Positions 6,088 through 7,945 of a stretch of DNA of 7,945 nt are shown piece after piece. Source of the DNA: Verrucomicrobiota bacterium (GTDB taxonomy: Bacteria; Verrucomicrobiota; Verrucomicrobiia; Opitutales; UBA2995); assembly GCA_027297085.1 (NCBI GenBank), contig JAPUIL010000751.1, positions 1 to 7,945 on the forward strand. The letters are read 5' to 3'. How positions within the stretch are numbered: the stretch's first letter is position 1; every line of letters begins with the position of its first letter. The notes below the pieces were generated by a model. It did no database searches, had not been told where the DNA came from, and saw only the letters and a program-made list of their open reading frames with translations. Both the position numbers and the translations under genes were made by a program.

Positions 6088-6633
6088 CTAAGACTGGAAA
6101 TGCGGCTTGTCCGCATTTCCTAAGTCGTCTTGTTCGCTTTCATGATTATCCTTAGCCATGGAGGATAAATATTCCTTGGGATTCTTACAAAATTTGTAGG
6201 CACCCGATTCCCTAATGTCCATTGTGACCTCTATCATGACTGGCTCAATTACTTTATGTGAAGGATGAGAAAGCACTTTACACTTATTCTTTCTAGCAAG
6301 CCTTAAAATAGATTCAAGTATCTCCAAATCAGGGTTTCTAAGGTCAAAGCGGCAATTGACGTCTCCTTCTTTCCATATCGTCACTTTATTCCCATCGTCA
6401 GATCCAAACATGATCGCATCCTTTATACATGAATCGAGTTTTCCCAGGATGATTTTTAATTCTTCGCCTAGGGCTGCTTCCGAGTCGAACTCTGCCCAGA
6501 AACTAGGTGGATCAAAAAAAGTTTCCGGATCGTCGACACAGAAGTAGTCGTCGATCCTCCCTGGCACGAATCCACATTTCTGGATCATTCCGTACTCGGG
6601 AACCAGGCTAAAGTCGTATTGCCAGAGTGCCAT
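6088..6633 (-). CDS. Hypothetical acidic cytoplasmic protein, possibly immunity-protein-like
   Basis: This 181-residue protein has no signal peptide or membrane segment. It opens with 'MALWQYDFSLVPEYG', has a central 'DAIMFGSDDGNKVTIWKEGDVNCRFDLR' region (72-99), and a charged tail after about residue 158. I recall small proteins with the same outline (WQ-x-D/N-F start, FG-x-x-x-G-N-x-x-x-W, then R-x-DLR), which resemble immunity-type or SMI1-like stand-alone proteins, but I cannot name a family. Six cysteines are scattered without pattern. The last codons ('GNADKPHFQS') coincide with a perfect DNA hairpin, so the tail may be a later addition. No Shine-Dalgarno is seen at the ATG at 6633. It probably forms an operon with the CMD-family gene. 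Confidence 0.75.
   Translation of the reverse strand: MALWQYDFSLVPEYGMIQKCGFVPGRIDDYFCVDDPETFFDPPSFWAEFDSEAALGEELKIILGKLDSCIKDAIMFGSDDGNKVTIWKEGDVNCRFDLRNPDLEILESILRLARKNKCKVLSHPSHKVIEPVMIEVTMDIRESGAYKFCKNPKEYLSSMAKDNHESEQDDLGNADKPHFQS
6096..6120. repeat. Perfect 10-bp hairpin overlapping the 3' end of the 181-aa gene
   Basis: GGAAATGCGG (6096-6105), a 5-nt loop, and CCGCATTTCC (6111-6120) form a perfect stem. It is not followed by a T-run on either strand, so it does not look like an intrinsic terminator. It lies inside the last codons of the upstream gene, just before the CMD ribosome binding site. It could be a REP-like palindrome or an RNA processing/stability element. Confidence 0.7.
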
Positions 6634-6662
6634 TTTATTTCAGCGAACAGTGATTTTGAGTG

Positions 6663-6675
6663 TACTTATTAAGTA
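6663..6675. promoter_or_regulatory. Small palindrome upstream of the minus-strand pair, possible operator
   Basis: TACTTA-t-TAAGTA is a perfect 6-bp inverted repeat 30 bp upstream of the ATG at 6633. A promoter-like TTGAAC on the minus strand (6694-6689) lies 13 bp further upstream. Two more short inverted repeats, GGTTA-acgtg-TAACC (6711-6725) and TAAGTT-ctt-AACTTA (6748-6762), follow in the same AT-rich leader. AT-rich sequence makes chance matches likely. Confidence 0.25.
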
Positions 6676-6842
6676 GGTATATTGTTGGTTCAAATTGGGG
6701 GATTTGGGTCGGTTAACGTGTAACCAGCTAACAGATCTTCCGGACTATAAGTTCTTAACTTAGCAGTAATTGTATTAATTTCAAGTGTTGATAGGATCAA
6801 TCCGCACTTCTCTCAAATTCTCAACGCTCACCCAGTTATCAC

Positions 6843-6890
6843 GTGCCCACAACAAAGCCCCAAGCAACCTTCTCCGGGCACTTGGGGCTT
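6843..6890. repeat. Perfect 10-bp hairpin with a possible interleaved (pseudoknot) stem
   Basis: AAGCCCCAAG (6855-6864) and CTTGGGGCTT (6881-6890) are perfect complements around a 16-nt loop. GTGCCC (6843-6848), outside the hairpin, is complementary to GGGCAC (6876-6881), in its loop and first stem base. The two stems are interleaved as in an H-type pseudoknot, with only one base shared. No T-run follows, so it is a poor intrinsic terminator. A diverged copy lies at 7496-7534. Confidence 0.6.
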
Positions 6891-7059
6891 CAAACAATAT
6901 AATCGAACACACTACAAATTTAGGACCGTTATCTTCAACTGTATGAGTTCATTCAAATAGTTTTAACAACTACTGGATCTTTTACTAAATTCTAAATGTT
7001 CCTTCGTTGATTGGTTAAGACAAAGTTCTTCGTCTATTCAGCAGGTGCCTATTTAAATA

Positions 7060-7109
7060 AAAGCCCCGGCGAGACAAACTCATCCCAATGAGAGTCCCCC
7101 TGAGGCTTT
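7060..7109. repeat. Interrupted long hairpin
   Basis: Three nested stems line up: AAAGCC (7060-7065) with GGCTTT (7104-7109), GAC (7073-7075) with GTC (7094-7096), and CTCAT (7079-7083) with ATGAG (7088-7092) around a CCCA loop. The outer AAGCC/GGCTT resembles the hairpin at 6855-6890. It could be a terminator, but no T-run follows on plus; on minus the sequence after the stem begins with TTATTT. Confidence 0.5.
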
Positions 7110-7169
7110 CATGTTGTGTCTATGGATTCGCTACGGGTAGTCTTGATGGTGTTGGGAAATGTTTGTCTC
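7071..7169. repeat. 18-bp imperfect inverted repeat pair
   Basis: GAGACAAACTCATCCCAA (7071-7088) matches the reverse complement of 7152-7169 at 15 of 18 positions; the three differences are adjacent. The 63 bp between the arms hold no gene. The right arm ends 11 bp before the large structured element, so this may be a fragment of another repeat family. Confidence 0.5.
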
Positions 7170-7179
7170 AGGTTTTATA

Positions 7180-7446
7180 ATACCATATTTCATAAAAAAT
7201 GCCAACGTGGTGCAGCTCATTTTGATAGCAGAGCAAGGCGCGTCATCCGGGTAGTATCGAGATACATGCCGGATGACGGAACGCGGCGAACTATCAAAAG
7301 GAGCGCATCCTTCCAGGACAGGCGTCTTTTCGGCGGCCGCGGCGTTCGCTGCGGTTGCCAGGGTTCGAGCCCAGCCAAACGTAGCAGCCTTGCTGACGCC
7401 GAAAAATCCGCTCTGCCATGTGAGCATTATTAATGAGATATGGTAT
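7180..7446 (+). mobile_element. MITE-like or structured-RNA element with terminal inverted repeats and two hairpin arms
   Basis: The ends, 7180-7216 and 7410-7446, are inverted repeats matching at 28 of 37 positions and starting ATACCATAT. Inside are two arms of about 80 nt. Arm 1 (7220-7299) has perfect stems TTTTGATAG/CTATCAAAA (7220-7228, 7291-7299) and CGTCATCCGG/CCGGATGACG (7241-7250, 7269-7278), with an inner GTATC/GATAC. Arm 2 (7327-7405) has TTTTCGGCG/CGCCGAAAA (7327-7335, 7397-7405), then GCTGCGGTT/AAACGTAGC (7348-7356, 7377-7385) and GGG/CCC at the tip. Of nine outer-stem mismatches, four become G.U wobbles on the plus strand, and arm 2 has one more. Long frames cross it on both strands but mirror the palindromes and resemble no protein. 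No transposase is present and no clear target-site duplication could be fixed, so MITE versus ncRNA is open. Confidence 0.7.
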
Positions 7447-7495
7447 AAGCTCAACGAGGGACGCAGTCTTTACCGAATAATGACAAAGAAACGGA

Positions 7496-7534
7496 TAGCC
7501 TCAAGCAACCCTCTTCGGTCACTCAAGGTTCAAC
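7496..7534. repeat. Diverged second copy of the 6855-6890 hairpin sequence
   Basis: The core CAAGCAACC-x-TCT-x-CGG-x-CACT is shared with the sequence at 6855-6894; about 30 of 38 positions agree by hand alignment. Most differences are transitions and they destroy the 10-bp stem. A local palindrome AAGGTT-c-AACCTT (7526-7538) followed by TTT sits at its end and might give a weak terminator. ACCGA (7472-7476) can pair with TCGGT (7515-7519), roughly where the first copy has its interleaved stem. Confidence 0.5.
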
Positions 7535-7597
7535 CTTTTTGCTGACTCACAGTTAAGAGCTCAACCTATATCGAAGAGTGAGGTGGCGCAATTGGAA

Positions 7598-7657
7598 ATT
7601 TGGGAAACGGGTTTTTAAAAGTAATAACACAAACCCTGATCTTCCAACTCGCCAAAT
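7598..7657. repeat. Nested short inverted repeats
   Basis: ATTTGG (7598-7603) pairs with CCAAAT (7652-7657), and inside it GGGTTT (7609-7614) pairs with AAACCC (7631-7636). A further hairpin TTACCTT/AAGGTAA (7670-7676, 7685-7691) follows. No gene is present in this stretch. Confidence 0.35.
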
Positions 7658-7760
7658 CTTGGGCAGGAATTACCTTCAAAAGCAAAGGTAACCCGAGTAT
7701 CACCCCCTCATCGTAATTTTCTAGCGGACTAAAGAATAGGCTATGGGGTACCGAAGTAAT

Positions 7761-7780
7761 TGAGCGCTAGTGAGGGCTAG
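7761..7780 (+). repeat. Two tandem 10-bp repeats
   Basis: TGAGCGCTAG is followed directly by TGAGGGCTAG (9 of 10 identical), then TGG. The surrounding region 7692-7860 shows no gene, ribosome binding site or hairpin of note. Confidence 0.5.
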
Positions 7781-7860
7781 TGGCATGGACATGGGGGATG
7801 AGAAGCCCTGAGCTAACATTGATGACCCGAGTGATTTGCAGGTGTAAATTGCTAGGATTC

Positions 7861-7944
7861 TCAGACTATCGCCACACTCAGTATGACGGAACCGCCAAAC
7901 AATATGCTAGCGAGGAAAATGATCGTCCAGCGAAGCGCACGACG
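7861..7944 (-). CDS. Possible partial gene end: one transmembrane helix running off the window
   Basis: On the minus strand the open frame entering from the window edge reads RRALRWTIIFLASILFGG and continues SVILSVAIV before a TGA at 7863-7861. The 27 residues are a textbook transmembrane helix preceded by three arginines (positive-inside). It could be the C-terminal helix of a membrane protein, or a broken N-terminus, since 'RRALRW-helix' is more often an N-terminal pattern. Too little is visible to name it, and a chance frame of this length is possible. Confidence 0.3.
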   Translation of the reverse strand, partial: RRALRWTIIFLASILFGGSVILSVAIV

Positions 7945-7945
7945 A

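Noticed and set aside
7361..7376. tRNA T-arm-like GGGTTCGAGCCC, and a similar GGACTCGAACC at 2720-2730
   Set aside because: Neither has the 7-nt T loop with a 5-bp stem, an acceptor stem or an anticodon arm. The first is the tip of hairpin arm 2, the second lies within the AraC-type coding sequence.
7131..7454. 107-codon minus frame and 105-codon plus frame through the large palindromic element
   Set aside because: Both frames follow the inverted repeats, have alanine- and serine-rich or basic random-looking composition and no ribosome binding site. They are best explained by the palindromic structure.
6843..7534. CRISPR-like array
   Set aside because: Repeats are two diverged copies 640 bp apart, with no regular spacers and no cas genes.

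Overview
The window looks like an accessory stretch of a chromosome or metagenomic contig from a Gram-negative heterotroph. The best guess is a marine-type Verrucomicrobiota (Opitutae/Puniceicoccales-like) or a close relative. This rests on the protein style: a polysaccharide-lyase-like fragment, an Asp-box lipoprotein and a cupin-AraC regulator. It also rests on moderate GC and few strong Shine-Dalgarno sites. No rRNA, tRNA or other marker gene confirms it, so the taxonomy is inference.

Left part (1-2640, plus strand). An apparently N-terminally truncated, carbohydrate-lyase-like protein (118-816) has its own good ribosome binding site. It overlaps by ATGA a lipoprotein with a six-repeat Asp-box (BNR/sialidase-type) propeller (813-1835). 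Next comes a compact two-gene unit: a 67-aa protein (1972-2175) and, 3 bp later, a 152-aa nucleotidyltransferase (2179-2637). An inverted repeat lies just upstream. The unit has the architecture of a toxin-antitoxin-like module, though no function is demonstrated.

Middle part (2690-4780). A cupin/AraC-type regulator (minus) diverges from a stand-alone cobalamin-independent methionine-synthase-like protein (plus) that keeps the zinc ligands. The 235-bp intergenic region holds a near-consensus sigma70 promoter reading toward the methyltransferase.

Right-centre part (4780-6640). About 900 bp without a confident gene contains a small minus-strand ORF with a perfect AGGAGG that appears frameshifted, and a set of competing hairpins. 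A minus-strand pair follows: a 181-aa acidic protein of unknown function, then a carboxymuconolactone-decarboxylase-family protein. A perfect 10-bp hairpin is built into the 3' end of the upstream gene.

Right end (6640-7945). About 1.3 kb has no convincing complete gene but many repeats. The main one is a ~267-bp element (7180-7446) with 37-bp imperfect terminal inverted repeats enclosing two ~80-nt hairpin arms. Most differences between paired arms give G.U wobbles on the plus strand, so it may act as a structured RNA as well as, or instead of, a MITE-like insertion. Around it are a perfect hairpin able to form a pseudoknot (6843-6890) with a diverged second copy (7496-7534), another interrupted hairpin (7060-7109) and smaller repeats. 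The last 84 bases may hold the end of a membrane protein on the minus strand.
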